DNA of 53,378 nt from Limnothrix sp. RL_2_0 (GCA_012033055.1 JAAUPR010000020.1:1-53378); one strand, 5' to 3'. Counted from the stretch's first letter, positions 10,929 to 21,287 are shown. Numbers and translations are program-made. The notes: generated from the letters alone by a model not told the origin.

Positions 10929-11010
10929 GCACACAAAAATCCCGTTGGATAAAAAATCTTAGGGGATTTAGGGATTTTCTAGGGTCGGCGATCGCCCACT
11001 TTATACAGTT

Positions 11011-11535
11011 CTAGTTTTCGTATGACCAAATATACCAATTGGGATAGTCATAAACCCAGTAGCCAGCGGCTCCCATTTCGCCACACCATGAGCCACCACT
11101 CCAGTAACCATAGTCGTTATATTCGCCATAGCCCCCCAGATCACTAGGGCAGCTTAATACTTGTACCAATCCTGTGTAATTGCCGTAGGCAGAAGCTTGG
11201 GCAGGGATGGTGTTGTTGTTCGATGGTGGGGGAGTGCCTGCGCCTTCGTTACCCCAGACGTACCAATTGGGATATTCGTAGACCCAGTAGCCAGCGGAAC
11301 CTTCTTCGCCACACCATGGGCCGCCTTGCCAATAACCGTAATCGTTGTAGTTGCCGTAGTGAAGATCGCTAGGGCAGTTGATGACTTGGATTAGGTTGCT
11401 ATATTTGCTGCTACTGGCGGGGGTGGGTTGTGCCTGTAGAGCTGGGGCTGTGGAAAAAAATGCTGTGCTGGCGGCGATCGCCAAGGCGGTAATTTTGCTA
11501 GAAAAAGTTTGTAGCATTGATATTAATGTCCTCAA
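11011..11535 (-). CDS. secreted Tyr/Trp/Gly-rich protein with two tandem repeats
   Basis: A 174-residue protein with a signal peptide (hydrophobic ITALAIAASTAFFSTAPALQA, cleavage after AQA likely near residue 36) and then two copies of a ~52-residue unit separated by a Pro/Asn linker (GTPPPSNNN). Each unit reads approximately (I/V)QV(I/L)xCPSDL...YNDYGYW.GG.WCGE.G.AGYWVY.YPNWY(V/I)W, with two conserved cysteines per repeat that could pair once exported. I do not recognise the family. A second in-frame Met six codons in (MLQTF) could be the start. The gene converges on clpB; no strong terminator is evident in the 82-bp gap. Confidence 0.8.
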   Translation of the reverse strand: MRTLISMLQTFSSKITALAIAASTAFFSTAPALQAQPTPASSSKYSNLIQVINCPSDLHYGNYNDYGYWQGGPWCGEEGSAGYWVYEYPNWYVWGNEGAGTPPPSNNNTIPAQASAYGNYTGLVQVLSCPSDLGGYGEYNDYGYWSGGSWCGEMGAAGYWVYDYPNWYIWSYEN

Positions 11536-11669
11536 AAAAGAAATAACTTAAATAGAGGTAGATGTCATCCTTTCCATAATATTTTCTATCATTTCCGCAG
11601 AATTATCTATTTTCTTGGTTGCACAAATATCCAATTATTGACATCGTTGATTGTTGTCTTTTGGCAAAT

Positions 11670-11702
11670 AAAAAAGAGCTTCTGGATATCCCAAAAGCCC
11701 TT
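11670..11702 (-). terminator. rho-independent terminator of prlC
   Basis: On the minus strand: AGGGCTTTTGG, loop GATAT, then CCAGAAGCTCT and a run of T. An 11-bp stem with two G-T wobbles. It lies about 40 bp past the repaired prlC stop (11743), independent support that prlC ends there rather than at 11850. Confidence 0.7.
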
Positions 11703-11742
11703 GATCCTTTACTTTGCTTAACGTCAATATTTTCTAAGCAAC

Positions 11743-13811
11743 TTACGCTGTTTGCAGTAGACCGCTGTGACGTAATAGGGGTTCAGTTTGGGGTTCGCGC
11801 CCACGGAATTTTTTGAAGACTTCCATCGGGTGTAAACTGCCGCCTAAACCTAAAACGGTGTCACGGAATTTTTTACCGACAGAGCGATCGCCTGTTCATC
11901 TTCCAAGCCAGCCTCCTCAAACGCCGCAAACGCATCAGCACTAAGCACTTCCGCCCACTTGTAGCTGTAATAGCCAGCCGCATAACCCCCCGCGAAAATA
12001 TGCCCAAACGCACAGAGGAAAGAATCTTCCGGCAAAGGTGGCATGACCGTTGTGGTCTTAGCGAGGCGATCGCGGACATCTTCAGGCGTTTCATCACTAG
12101 CCGGATCATATTTCCCATGGAGTTCGATATCCAGCAAACTGAAATGCAACTGGCGCAACATCCCAGAACCACTCATGTAGGTGCGCGCTGCAAGAAGCTT
12201 TTGGTAATAGTGCTCAGGAAGTGTTTCCCCCGTTTCATAATGTTTCGCCATGCCGAAGAGCGTCTCCCGGTGATAGCACCAATTTTCCATAAACTGACTG
12301 GGCAACTCCACCGCATCCCATTCGACATTATTAATGCCTGCCGCACCCGGAAAATCTACATGGGTGAGCATATGTTGCAAGCCGTGGCCGAACTCATGGA
12401 AGAGCGTTTCCACCTCGCCAAACGTCATCAAACTAGGCTTCCCATCTACAGGCGGAGTCTGGTTACAGATCAAATAAGCCACCGGTAAGCGCATATTGAC
12501 CTTCCCCTCCAGCATGATTTTGGCGCGACCCACACAATCATTCATCCATGCCCCACCGCGTTTTTCCGCAGGACGACTGTAGGGGTCAAGATAAAAGTTC
12601 GCAATTTGTTCGCCAGATTCATCAGAAATCTTGAAGTAGCGCACATCCTCATGCCAAATTGGCGCTTCACCATCTGCCGCCGTAATTGTCACAGAAAATA
12701 GCCGTTGAGCCAGACCAAACAAACCATCAAGCACACGGGGCAAGGAAAAATAAGGACGCAATTCCTCTGCCTTAAAACCAAACTTCGCTTCCTGCTGCTT
12801 TTCTGACCAATAGGAAATATCCCAATGTTTGAGGTCACTTTGCCCGGAAAATTGCTTTAGTTCAGCCAACTCTTTCTGAGCCGCACTAAAACTGACATCA
12901 CAGAGTTCAGTCATCAAGGTTTCAACTGCTTCCACATTGGGAGCCATCTTGCGAGCCAAGCTCAATTCTGCATAATTATCGAAACCCAACAAATTCGCCT
13001 TTTGTTTACGGAGTTCGAGGATGCGATCAATGTGGGGGTGATTATCAAATTCTCCAGAGGATGCCTTGGAGACGGCGGCTTTATAAACTTTTTCCCGCAA
13101 CTCACGATTTTCTGCGTATTTCAAAAACGGTAAGTAGCTGGGATAGTCGAGGGTGAAAACCCATGGCCCTGCTTCTGGGGTTGCTGCTTCTTCTCCTTCA
13201 CTACGGGCGGTTTGGGCGGCGAGACTGAGGGCACTTTCTGGTAAACCTGCTACATCTGCTTTATCGGTGAGCTTCAGTTTAAAAGCTTTGGTGGAATCGA
13301 GGATATTGTTAGAAAACTTGGTGGAAAGTTCGGCCAATTCTAATTGAATAGCGTTGAATTTTTCTTTGGCTTCCCCTTCTAGACCGACCCCGGCGAGTTC
13401 TGCTTCTTTGAGGGCCGATTCGATAATGCGTTGTTGGGCAGGGGCAAAACTAAGCCATTCTTTACTGCTGCGAATTGCTCGGTAGCCTGCGTAGATTGGT
13501 TGGCTCTGGCTCCAGCGGCTAATGAATTGCACAACGTTGGGCTGCATTTTTTCGTAGGCTTCCCGCAGTTCTGGACTATTTTTGACACTCATTAGATGCC
13601 CGATGATGCCCCATGTCCACATGAGTTTTTCTTCGAGGCGGGTAAGGGGTTCGACAAATTCTGCCCAGGTGGGGGTTAGGTTGGCTTCGAGATCGGTGAC
13701 GGCGGTTTCTAGTTCTGCCAAGATCTGGGCGATCGCCGGCTCGACTTGTTCTGCTTTGACTTGCTCGAAGGGGGGCAATCCTTGACCGATGAGTAGGGGA
13801 TTTTGACTCAT
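11743..13811 (-). CDS. prlC: oligopeptidase A (M3 metallopeptidase); frameshifted near the 3' end
   Basis: Cytosolic zinc oligopeptidase that degrades short peptides. The zinc motif FHEFGHGLQH and downstream FAGGYAAGYYSYKWAEVLSA are those of the thimet/oligopeptidase A family. The main frame stops at 11850 after 653 residues with the off-family ending SVKNSVTPF. In the neighbouring frame the sequence goes on as VGKKFRDTVLGLGGSLHPME... FRGREPQTEPLLRH and stops with TAA at 11743-11745, the normal family C-terminus. One base missing at about 11882 (next to a GCGATCGC) explains both; the repaired protein is 689 residues, the usual length. A good terminator follows at 11670-11702. Starts at ATG 13809-13811 with MSQNPLL. 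Confidence 0.93.
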
Positions 13812-14022
13812 GTTTACCTACTGATAATGCTATGTTTACGCTGCTTTACATTATGACAGGAACCTTTTGTGCAAGTCAGGTAGGGATATCTGGGGATAGA
13901 GGTTTGTCGCTTTTGATTGGGGGGAAATGTCATAAAAGTAAGGGTGATGATCGCGGGGGCTGTATGCTACGGTTTTGGGGAATTCAGCCCGTTGGTTAGT
14001 TCATTAAAATTGTGGTGGTTTT

Positions 14023-14544
14023 ATGTCTCAGGATTTGGATCAAAAGGCCTATTATCTGTACAAATTGGCGAAGGAAAATCCCCATGATGAAAATCTACAG
14101 TTAGCGGCCAATCTGGTGAAAAGTACGCGGCGATCGCGGGGCAGTTTGCAGAGTTGGAACCAGCGTTATCGGGAAGATATCAATGATTTGGACGCTTTGG
14201 TGCAGTCAAAGGAGGAGGCAAATATGGAACTGCAGCAAGAATTGATGGTGATGAATCAGGAGCTAGAGTTGCTGGCTCAAGAAAAGATTCGTCTCGTTGC
14301 CCAAAGAAAAAAGGCGATCGCCGAGCTTAAAAAAATTGATGATGAGGTCACTGTTGCGGTTGCCCAAGTTAAAAGCAAAAAAACATGGTTTGGCAAGTTC
14401 TCAGTACTGTGGTCATTTATGAATACATTATTTCTTGATGACGAAGACATGGGAGAAGTTGACTATTCCCTACAACCGGATCCTGATCAACCACAATTAG
14501 GTTCTAGTATTGCTGATGTCCAGAAAAGTTTATTAGATAAATAA
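14023..14544 (+). CDS. coiled-coil protein of unknown function
   Basis: A 173-residue protein, not recognised. The N-terminus (QKAYYLYKLAKENPHDENL) resembles a TPR-like helical hairpin; residues ~60-115 (EEANMELQQELMVMNQELEL and on) are a strong coiled coil; then a short hydrophobic patch (KFSVLWSFMNTLFL) and an acidic, Pro/Gln-rich end. ATG start preceded by GGTGGTTTT. It lies 15 bp before another unknown gene in the same direction, so probably an operon. Divergent from prlC. Confidence 0.7.
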   Translation: MSQDLDQKAYYLYKLAKENPHDENLQLAANLVKSTRRSRGSLQSWNQRYREDINDLDALVQSKEEANMELQQELMVMNQELELLAQEKIRLVAQRKKAIAELKKIDDEVTVAVAQVKSKKTWFGKFSVLWSFMNTLFLDDEDMGEVDYSLQPDPDQPQLGSSIADVQKSLLDK

Positions 14545-14559
14545 TAAAGAAAAACATAA

Positions 14560-14943
14560 ATGTCTAGATTCAGCAAAATCATTGATCAACTAGAAGATTT
14601 AGATCAACAAGATCTTAAAAACTCGGCCAAATTGTTTGGTATTACGGCAGAGCTATATCAAAAGCTAAGTAATCTAACTGAAGCATCTCGTCCCCCCCAA
14701 GCTTTAATAAATAGCAAAAAAGTTACTCAAAAATCTTTGACCCAGCGTTATGGTGGCTATGGGAATACTTATCAAATATATAAAGAAAAATACGGCATCA
14801 AATGTAAAACTGGCTGGAAATATTTACTGCCCCTCATTCAAGACTTGCCAATGCCTGAAACAGTGGAAGAACGCATTGCTAAACTGGAGAAGAAAGTACT
14901 TGTTTTGTCTGAGATTCTGCTGACAATGACTCAGGAAAATTAA
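14560..14943 (+). CDS. small unknown protein, second gene of a pair
   Basis: A 127-residue protein, not recognised. Helical N-terminal half (FSKIIDQLEDLDQQDLKNSA), a central basic and aromatic stretch (QRYGGYGNTYQIYKEKYGIK) that could bind nucleic acid, and a C-terminal amphipathic helix (ETVEERIAKLEKKVLVLSEI) likely to be a coiled coil. Follows the coiled-coil gene by 15 bp; the two proteins may interact through their helices. No signal peptide or membrane segment. Confidence 0.65.
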   Translation: MSRFSKIIDQLEDLDQQDLKNSAKLFGITAELYQKLSNLTEASRPPQALINSKKVTQKSLTQRYGGYGNTYQIYKEKYGIKCKTGWKYLLPLIQDLPMPETVEERIAKLEKKVLVLSEILLTMTQEN

Positions 14944-15467
14944 GGCTTTGATAGCTGTCTTTTGTGGCGCATAGTTGTCCTGACATCTTGCTCTGTGATC
15001 GACTATATTGCAGTTTGAGGGATATCGATTGTGTTATTGCAATTTGCTAAATAGTTGATTTTAAAGGCTATTGAAATCGTACCAAGCTCCTTGAGAGCCT
15101 TAACCTTAGTCTCTGCGCATATATACTTAGATCTGTTCTGGCGATCGCCTGCCGTTGGGGAATATTTGTTAAGTAAAATGTCTCAAGATAAATTTGTTCC
15201 CCTTAGCTAGACTCCGAATATAAAGTTGAGATAAAGTCGTTTTTAATTATTGGGTTGTGATATTAAAGTTTTGATGAATTTTTTTACTTTCATTCAATAT
15301 ACCTAAGTGGGATAGGTTATAAAGATATTTAGTGAAAGACAGTGGATCTCCGTAATTTAGCGGCATTAAACAAATTGATTGCTCTATCCACAACCAAAAA
15401 AATATTGCTTTATCTAATTATTTACAATACCAATTATTTATAGTCACTACCTAAGAGCATTAAAACC
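14944..15467. other. 524-bp AT-rich intergenic region
   Basis: No gene, tRNA or strong hairpin seen. One HIP1 copy near 15142. It holds the leader and presumably the promoter of the downstream surface-protein operon; I could not pick a convincing -10/-35 pair. A 10-codon frame at 15179 (MSQDKFVPLS) shows no sign of being a gene. Confidence 0.5.
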
Positions 15468-16001
15468 ATGAGCAGTTACAGTCTCTTTCCGCAATACAAA
15501 AGTTTCCTGCTTAAAAAGCTATTTGGGCATTTCTTTTGTGGTGAGGAAGACAATCAAAAACCGAAGGCTGATTTGGCTGTGACGGTGACTAATGATGTTA
15601 TGGATGTAATTCCCGGCACAGAGGTTGTTTATACAGTTACAGTGCATAATTACGGTAGCGAAAATGTTAGCGGAGCAAGTTTATCGGAAGCATTGCCTTC
15701 TGCTTTGACTAATGTTGAATACTATCGTGACGATGTTAGTCCCGGTAATTTACTAGAGGCTTCAAGTCTTGGTGATATTTCTGTTGATATTCCTGCGGGT
15801 GGCTATACGACTTATCGGATTAAAGGCTTCGTTGCTTCTGATGTGGTGGGCGAGTTGAACTATGGCGTTGAAGTGGAAGTGCCAGAAGGGTTTGTCGATC
15901 CAGATTTATCAAATAATTCGGCTAGTGATATTGGCGATCGCCTGACACCTGTTGCAGATTTATCAGTCACGGTGGATAACGCCGTGCCGTTACGGAAGTA
16001 A
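15468..16001 (+). CDS. giant surface protein, part 1: N-terminus with DUF11-type repeat
   Basis: First piece of one large gene spanning 15468-21267 (about 1,908 residues once repaired). No classical signal peptide is visible at MSSYSLFPQYKSFLLKKLFG. The first DUF11 repeat begins PKADLAVTVTNDVMDVIPGT and includes VVYTVTVHNYGSENVSGASL, a beta-sandwich module common in bacterial surface proteins. A second repeat starts at ADLSVTVDNA, then the frame is lost. One base missing in CCGTTACGG at about 15989-15991 explains the stop at 16001: the next frame continues as TEVNPGDAVTYTITVRNDG, exactly what the repeat requires. Confidence 0.8.
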   Translation: MSSYSLFPQYKSFLLKKLFGHFFCGEEDNQKPKADLAVTVTNDVMDVIPGTEVVYTVTVHNYGSENVSGASLSEALPSALTNVEYYRDDVSPGNLLEASSLGDISVDIPAGGYTTYRIKGFVASDVVGELNYGVEVEVPEGFVDPDLSNNSASDIGDRLTPVADLSVTVDNAVPLRK

Positions 16002-16033
16002 ATCCGGGTGATGCTGTTACTTACACAATTACA

Positions 16034-18070
16034 GTGCGGAATGATGGGGTCTCCGATGTGGTGGGGGCTAGCCTCTCAGAATTTCTGCCTAGTTCGCTCA
16101 CTGGGGTGACCTATTACGAAGTTAAAGATAACGACGGTGAAACTGTACTGGAAGAAATTTCCGGTTTTAGCGAACTTCAGATTGACTTGACCGCAAATAG
16201 TGATGTGACCTATCAAGTTCAGGGTATCGTTGCTGCCGAGGCGACGGGAGAGCTGGAATATGGTGTGAGTATTGCAGTCCCAGAGGATGTTACTGACCCA
16301 GACTCGTCGAATAATTTTGCCTATGACCAGGGGGATGGGGTCGATGAAGATGGTAATGAAATCGATGGCGATCGCCTTATTTCAGGCGGTGTCGATTTAG
16401 CCGTAAAGAAAACCTTCGATCTAAACACAGTTGAGGCGATCGATAACAATGGCGACGGCACAGCAGATCAATTTATTGCATCCCCCAGCGATCAATTTAC
16501 CAACAGCTTTGTCGAGTACACCCTAACAGTGACCAACAACGGCGAAGCAATGGCTAAAAATGTATTGCTCTTTGAAGATCTCACCCAGAAAAATCCCATT
16601 GGCTTAGAATTCGATCAGTTCATCAATCTTGATGGTGGCACAGCCCTAGACACAGACGAAAACGCCAATACCCTTGAAGTTAGTTTTGGCAACCTCGCTG
16701 CGGGCGAATCAAAAGAGGTGATCGTACGCGCAAAAATCGATGCCCTGAAAGCCTTTGAATTTAGTGCCCTACTCGGCAATATTGAGCCCCTAGCCAATAC
16801 TGTTAACACTGATATCCCCGAGTATCTGAATATCTTGCTAGAAGGAAAGTTTTTCCTCAGCCCAGATTTAAATAAAGAAGCTGGCAGTCAGCTCGTGACC
16901 TTTAACCAGCTCAATATCCAGAACACGGCGGAAGTGACCTCTGATAGCTTCGAACTCAACGCCTTCGACAACACCACAACTTCCCGACTGGATATCACAA
17001 CCATTGCCCTTGACGGCACACTCAATAACGGGAGCAACGTAACCATCCGCTCCATTGAACGATTGGGGGTCATTGGCTCTAAAACTGCCTACGTGATAAA
17101 CCCTGATCCGATTTTGGTGAATGGTCAGAAGCTTTTGCAGTTTGGGGTGACTAATCCTTTTACTGGCTTTGGTTTAGGGGTTGGGGGTACGGCAACTTTC
17201 GCGATTTCTGAGGTGACGGGTACGGCTGGGGCGGATGGCATTTTTGGTAATGGGGATGATAATGTCGCGGGTCGTCAACTGCTGCAAACTTTGGCGATCG
17301 CCGATGGTAGTGGCGCTGATTTGGATGCGGATGCAGCGGAGGTCAGCACGGAGTTTTTGATTGCCAAATCTCTCACAGACCCAACGAATAAAGTCTTTGC
17401 CATTACAACCTCTGTGAACGACCCCGTGTTTGGGGCGCAGCAATTTACCAACTATTTCGATATTAATGGCCAAGCGATTCCGGCGAATATCGTTGATACG
17501 ACTGGCAATAGTCTGTTTATTAATGTTGCTCTAAATACTTTTACGGTGACGAATGGGGATACGGGCTTCCCAACCTATAATAATTCTGACTTTTTGCTGT
17601 CTGGGGATCTGAATGAAGATGGCATTTTAGATCAGTTTGGGGCCTCTTTATCTGAGTTTATTTGGAATAAGATTGAAGATCAGGCTTATCTTGCGGATCT
17701 CGCGATTTGGGAAACCCTTGCTTCAGAAGCTAATGGCGATTTTGCTGACGAGCAGGCGATCGTTGATTTTCTCTACGATAAGTTCATCAGCACAGATGTT
17801 TTCGGTTTTGAGAATTTCCAACAAGGCTCCTTCACCCTCGAAAATGAAGTGGGCGATCGCACGCGACTGGAGATCCTACACGGTGAATTGCGTCAAGACG
17901 ATGGTGTACTCAGAAATACTCCCAATAGCCTTGAATTATTAGTTAATGATGATGGCGTTTTTGCTGGTGAAGCGGTCTACGGCAATCTTGAAAAAGCCCT
18001 CTCAGACTTATTCCCTGTTAACAGTGAGCCAGCCCCTCGGTTTAGGTGCTTGGACATCACCACAGGCTGA
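16034..18070 (+). CDS. giant surface protein, part 2: DUF11 repeats and middle region
   Basis: Continues part 1 after the lost base; the in-frame sequence actually begins about 45 bp upstream of the GTG at 16034. Contains the rest of the second DUF11 repeat (VRNDGVSDVVGASLSEFLPS), a third (FVEYTLTVTNNGEAMAKNV), then a long Asn/Asp-rich beta region with no signature I know. The frame stops at 18070 with CLDITTG, but a neighbouring frame takes over with LGLGAWTSPQADITSRADL. An extra C in the CCCC run at 18033-18036 accounts for the shift. Confidence 0.78.
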   Translation: MRNDGVSDVVGASLSEFLPSSLTGVTYYEVKDNDGETVLEEISGFSELQIDLTANSDVTYQVQGIVAAEATGELEYGVSIAVPEDVTDPDSSNNFAYDQGDGVDEDGNEIDGDRLISGGVDLAVKKTFDLNTVEAIDNNGDGTADQFIASPSDQFTNSFVEYTLTVTNNGEAMAKNVLLFEDLTQKNPIGLEFDQFINLDGGTALDTDENANTLEVSFGNLAAGESKEVIVRAKIDALKAFEFSALLGNIEPLANTVNTDIPEYLNILLEGKFFLSPDLNKEAGSQLVTFNQLNIQNTAEVTSDSFELNAFDNTTTSRLDITTIALDGTLNNGSNVTIRSIERLGVIGSKTAYVINPDPILVNGQKLLQFGVTNPFTGFGLGVGGTATFAISEVTGTAGADGIFGNGDDNVAGRQLLQTLAIADGSGADLDADAAEVSTEFLIAKSLTDPTNKVFAITTSVNDPVFGAQQFTNYFDINGQAIPANIVDTTGNSLFINVALNTFTVTNGDTGFPTYNNSDFLLSGDLNEDGILDQFGASLSEFIWNKIEDQAYLADLAIWETLASEANGDFADEQAIVDFLYDKFISTDVFGFENFQQGSFTLENEVGDRTRLEILHGELRQDDGVLRNTPNSLELLVNDDGVFAGEAVYGNLEKALSDLFPVNSEPAPRFRCLDITTG

Positions 18071-18563
18071 TATTACGAGTCGTGCCGATCTTGTTGTTGG
18101 TTCAGATTTGACGCTGTTGGGACGATCTTTAGATTTAGAAGGTTCTGTAGTCGCTGGTGGTCAATTAGACTTGTTCGCTGCCGATACGATTCAGATCCGC
18201 GATCGCCTCGATTATCCTTTTGCGACATTAAGTTATGGTGTCCAGACCCTTGAAGCTGAAACCATTGATATCTTTGCCCTGAGTCATCCTGATAGCGGAT
18301 TGTATGCCTACGGTGATTTAGTGCTGCGATCGCCCAACCCGATTATTATCGATGCTTATTTCAACAGTCTCGGCAATTTCCGATTAGAGAATACCAATGG
18401 CTTGGTAGGGGATGGCCTTAGCCCAAATGATCCAGTAATTCGCGCGAGTGGCGATGTGACCTTTGGGACTTATACAGGCGCTTCATTGCATGTATTGGCG
18501 GGCGGCCGTATTCGAACTGGCAGGATCACGATTAATTCTGCCGACAGTACCAATGGCTTATAG
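18037..18563 (+). CDS. giant surface protein, part 3: start of the beta-helix region
   Basis: Third in-frame piece of the same gene. Encodes GAWTSPQADITSRADLVVGS, LEGSVVAGGQLDLFAADTIQ and FGTYTGASLHVLAGGRI, the style of right-handed beta-helix repeats in cyanobacterial haemagglutinin-like exoproteins. It stops at TAG 18561-18563, right after the first copy of a 38-bp direct repeat. The second copy (18596-18633) resumes the same protein sequence in another frame, so the stop is created by a 73-bp duplication. Confidence 0.75.
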
Positions 18564-18633
18564 AAGTGCCGAGATTTGTCGTTACTGTATACCGCGGATC
18601 ACGATTAATTCTGCCGACAGTACCAATGGCTTA
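18523..18633 (+). repeat. 38-bp direct repeat (offset 73 bp) that breaks the surface-protein gene
   Basis: Identical 38-bp copies at 18523-18560 and 18596-18633 start GGATCACGATTAATTCTG and end ACCAATGGCTTA. They are separated by 35 bp that do not repeat and hold a stop. The 73-bp offset is not a multiple of three, so the frame shifts by one. Both copies encode ITINSADSTNGL, and the protein reads through smoothly (ITINSADSTNGLQETVIL) if one unit is removed. Confidence 0.9.
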
Positions 18634-21267
18634 CAAGAAACGGTTATATTATCCGATGGCTCAACCCCAGTAAATATTGATGGTCAAAATGTTGCAACAT
18701 TAGATCTTCGCGCTGGCACAAATAGTTTTGGTAGTGATGCTGTCACCGGCTTATTCAATTTCCCACCATTCCCGATCGCTACTCCTTGTAGCAATACTTT
18801 CTGTACGAATTTGAATGTATTTCCTCCCATTGGAGCGCCAACTTCAATTCTCCAGAATTTTGCAAAGGCTCCACGATCTGCCTCCGCCGACATCATCATT
18901 GGTAGCCTCAAATTTAGTAATGGTTTAGTTGATAATTTTGCGTTTATCTCTAATCAATACGATCCAAATACCACTGGTATAACTGGCGGAGATATTGTGC
19001 TTGGAAAATTGGACAATGGGGCCCCGGGCGAAATTAGTCTCAACACATCCGGTGATTTTTCTCTCGTTGTTGACTCACGTGGTGACATTGATATTTTTGG
19101 TCAAGTGACACCGGGTACTGCTGGTTTAGAGATTGGAGAGATTTTGTTGCGATCTGCTGGTGATATCTCAATTGGCAATAACGTCGGCTTTTTAAAAACA
19201 GTAGAAGACAGAAGAGTTGGAGATGTTGCTATTTATGCTGCGGGTGACGTGAGATTGAATAACATTGTTGACGCGGCGGGCAATATTTCGATTGAGGCCA
19301 ATGCGCTGATTGGTGGGGAAGGCAATCAAATTAAAGCTTCCACTACAGGTATCAAGGATGCTGGCAAGATTTTTGTACAGGCAAATCGGGTCGAGTTTTC
19401 TGGAGTGAATAATGTTGGTGTTTTTAGTGGCTTAAGTAGCATTGCTAGTGCCGGATCTACTGGGCGTGCAGGGGTAATTGAGGTCAAGACGGATTTTCTG
19501 TCTTTAAAAGATGGTGCTCAGATTCGTACCAGCACTTTGGGAGCGGGTGATGCTGGTGTGGTGAAGATTACGGCAAATGAGGCGATCGCCATTGATGGCG
19601 GCAAAGTTATCAATACTCCATCCGGTCAGGAACCCGTGCCCAGTGGCATTGTCAGCGAAGTAGCTCAGGGTAGCACCGGCAACGGCCAGTTAATCGAGAT
19701 CACGAGTAAAAATTTATTGGTAACCAATGGTGGCATCATTAGTTCCGCTACGGCTGGGGTTGGTAATGCTGGTGAGATTAAAGCCTCTGTCACAGAAACC
19801 GCGTCATTTTTAGGGAATCCCGGTGCGCCCCTGTTTCCCAGCGGGGTATTTACGCAAGTGATTGCCGGTTCGGATGGTCGTGGTGGAAATCTCGTTTTTA
19901 AGGCAGCCGATTTATCCCTTACGGACGGGGCAGAGTTTCGATCTTCTACGGCGAGTGTGGGCAAGGCGGGCGATATTACGGTGAATATTACGAAGAATTT
20001 GGCGATCGCCGGGAATGGTTCCGGTCTCTTTGCCAACGCCGCATCCGGCTCTACAGGGACTGGAGGAAATATCGTTACCACTAGCCAAAATCTTGCAGTG
20101 ACAGCAGGGGGGCGAATTAGCTCTGATACCGCTGGAGCAGGCAATGCAGGTCGTGTGGAGATCGGGGTAGAGCAACTGGCTCAGTTCGATGGGCGATCGC
20201 CCCAAAGCAATGCTCCCAGTGGCGTGTTTGTAAGTTCCTTGGCGGGTTCCGGTGGAGCTGGCGGCAACCTACGAGTGAAAGCGGCAGATCTCACCATTAC
20301 TAACGGCGCTCGTTTAGAAGCCCTCACCGCCAGTGCCCAAAATGCAGGCAATATCAAAATTGATGTGAGCAACGATGTGAGTGTCTCCGGGGAAGGATCA
20401 GGGGTCTTTGCTAATACGGCGATCGCCTCGTCCGGTAATGGCGGCAATATCGATATTGATCCAATTTTTATTCGATTGAGTGATGGTGGACGGTTTTCTG
20501 TGAGTGCCGAAGGCAGTGGTGTTGCGGGAAATATCAGAGTTGTTGGTGATTTCTTGATTTTAGATAATGGCTTTATCGATGCCTCATCTCAAGCCGGTTC
20601 TGGTGGCAACTTAAGCTTCGACATTGGGCAATATATCCAGCTGCAAAATGGCAGTAATATTACGACTAACGCAGGTCTCAGTAGTGGTGGTGGTAATGGT
20701 GGCAACATGAACATTCGCGTCCCATTTGTAATTGCCACACCAAATCAGGACAATAACATTACTGCCAATGCTTTTGATGGGAATGGCGGCAATATTGAAA
20801 TCACAGCTGATGCTTTATTAGGCATTACTTTTAATGATGCGAATATCTCAGTGAGAAACGACATTACAGTGAGTTCTAAGCTGGGTGTAGATGGTGAATT
20901 TATTCTCAATACTCCGGATGTGGATCCCAGCTCTGGGTTGGCAAAATTGATTACAAATACTAACGATCCAAGCAATAAAGTTGTCGAAGCTTGTTCTTCT
21001 GATGTAGTGAATTCCTATACCGTTACTGGTCGTGGTGGCTTGGCTGCTGATCCTGGCTCTACGGTGCGGGGCAATAACCTTGTATCCGACCTCAGGGATT
21101 TTTCTGAATCGTCTAGTGAAATGACAATAAATTTCCCTGCTGAAGCCGCGACTGCTCCACAACAAATCCAGCAAGCCACAAATTTTGTGGTAGGAGAAAA
21201 AGGAATAGAATTAGTCGCTAGTCGTACCGTTGAGCACCATGAAACTATCGCATCCAATTGTCGTTAA
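18597..21267 (+). CDS. giant surface protein, part 4: haemagglutinin-like repeats and C-terminus
   Basis: Largest piece. The ATG at 18463 in this frame is not the true start; authentic sequence begins at the second repeat copy. About a dozen beta-helix units of the type GNAGEIKASVTETASFLG, GSTGTGGNIVTTSQNLAVT and TAGAGNAGRVEIGVEQLA follow, as in filamentous-haemagglutinin-like TpsA exoproteins of cyanobacteria. The C-terminus has the family's closing segment: a cysteine (EACSSDVV), SYTVTGRGGLAADPGS and a final NCR. The N-terminal TPS secretion domain normal for TpsA is absent, and DUF11 repeats stand in its place. No TpsB/FhaC pore gene is in the window. The next gene's ATG follows 20 bp later. 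Confidence 0.85.
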
Positions 21268-21287
21268 TATCTAGAGGTTTATTGCTG

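Noticed and set aside
10337-10936. 199-residue Ser/Thr-rich open frame on the minus strand
   Set aside because: Antisense of the acidic ClpB tail, same compositional reason.
11619-11816. 65-residue plus-strand frame
   Set aside because: Covers the prlC terminator and the repaired 3' end of prlC, so it is a shadow.
21258-21287. TTG start for the CHAT gene
   Set aside because: Overlaps the previous stop and has no ribosome-binding site; ATG at 21288 begins a typical signal segment.
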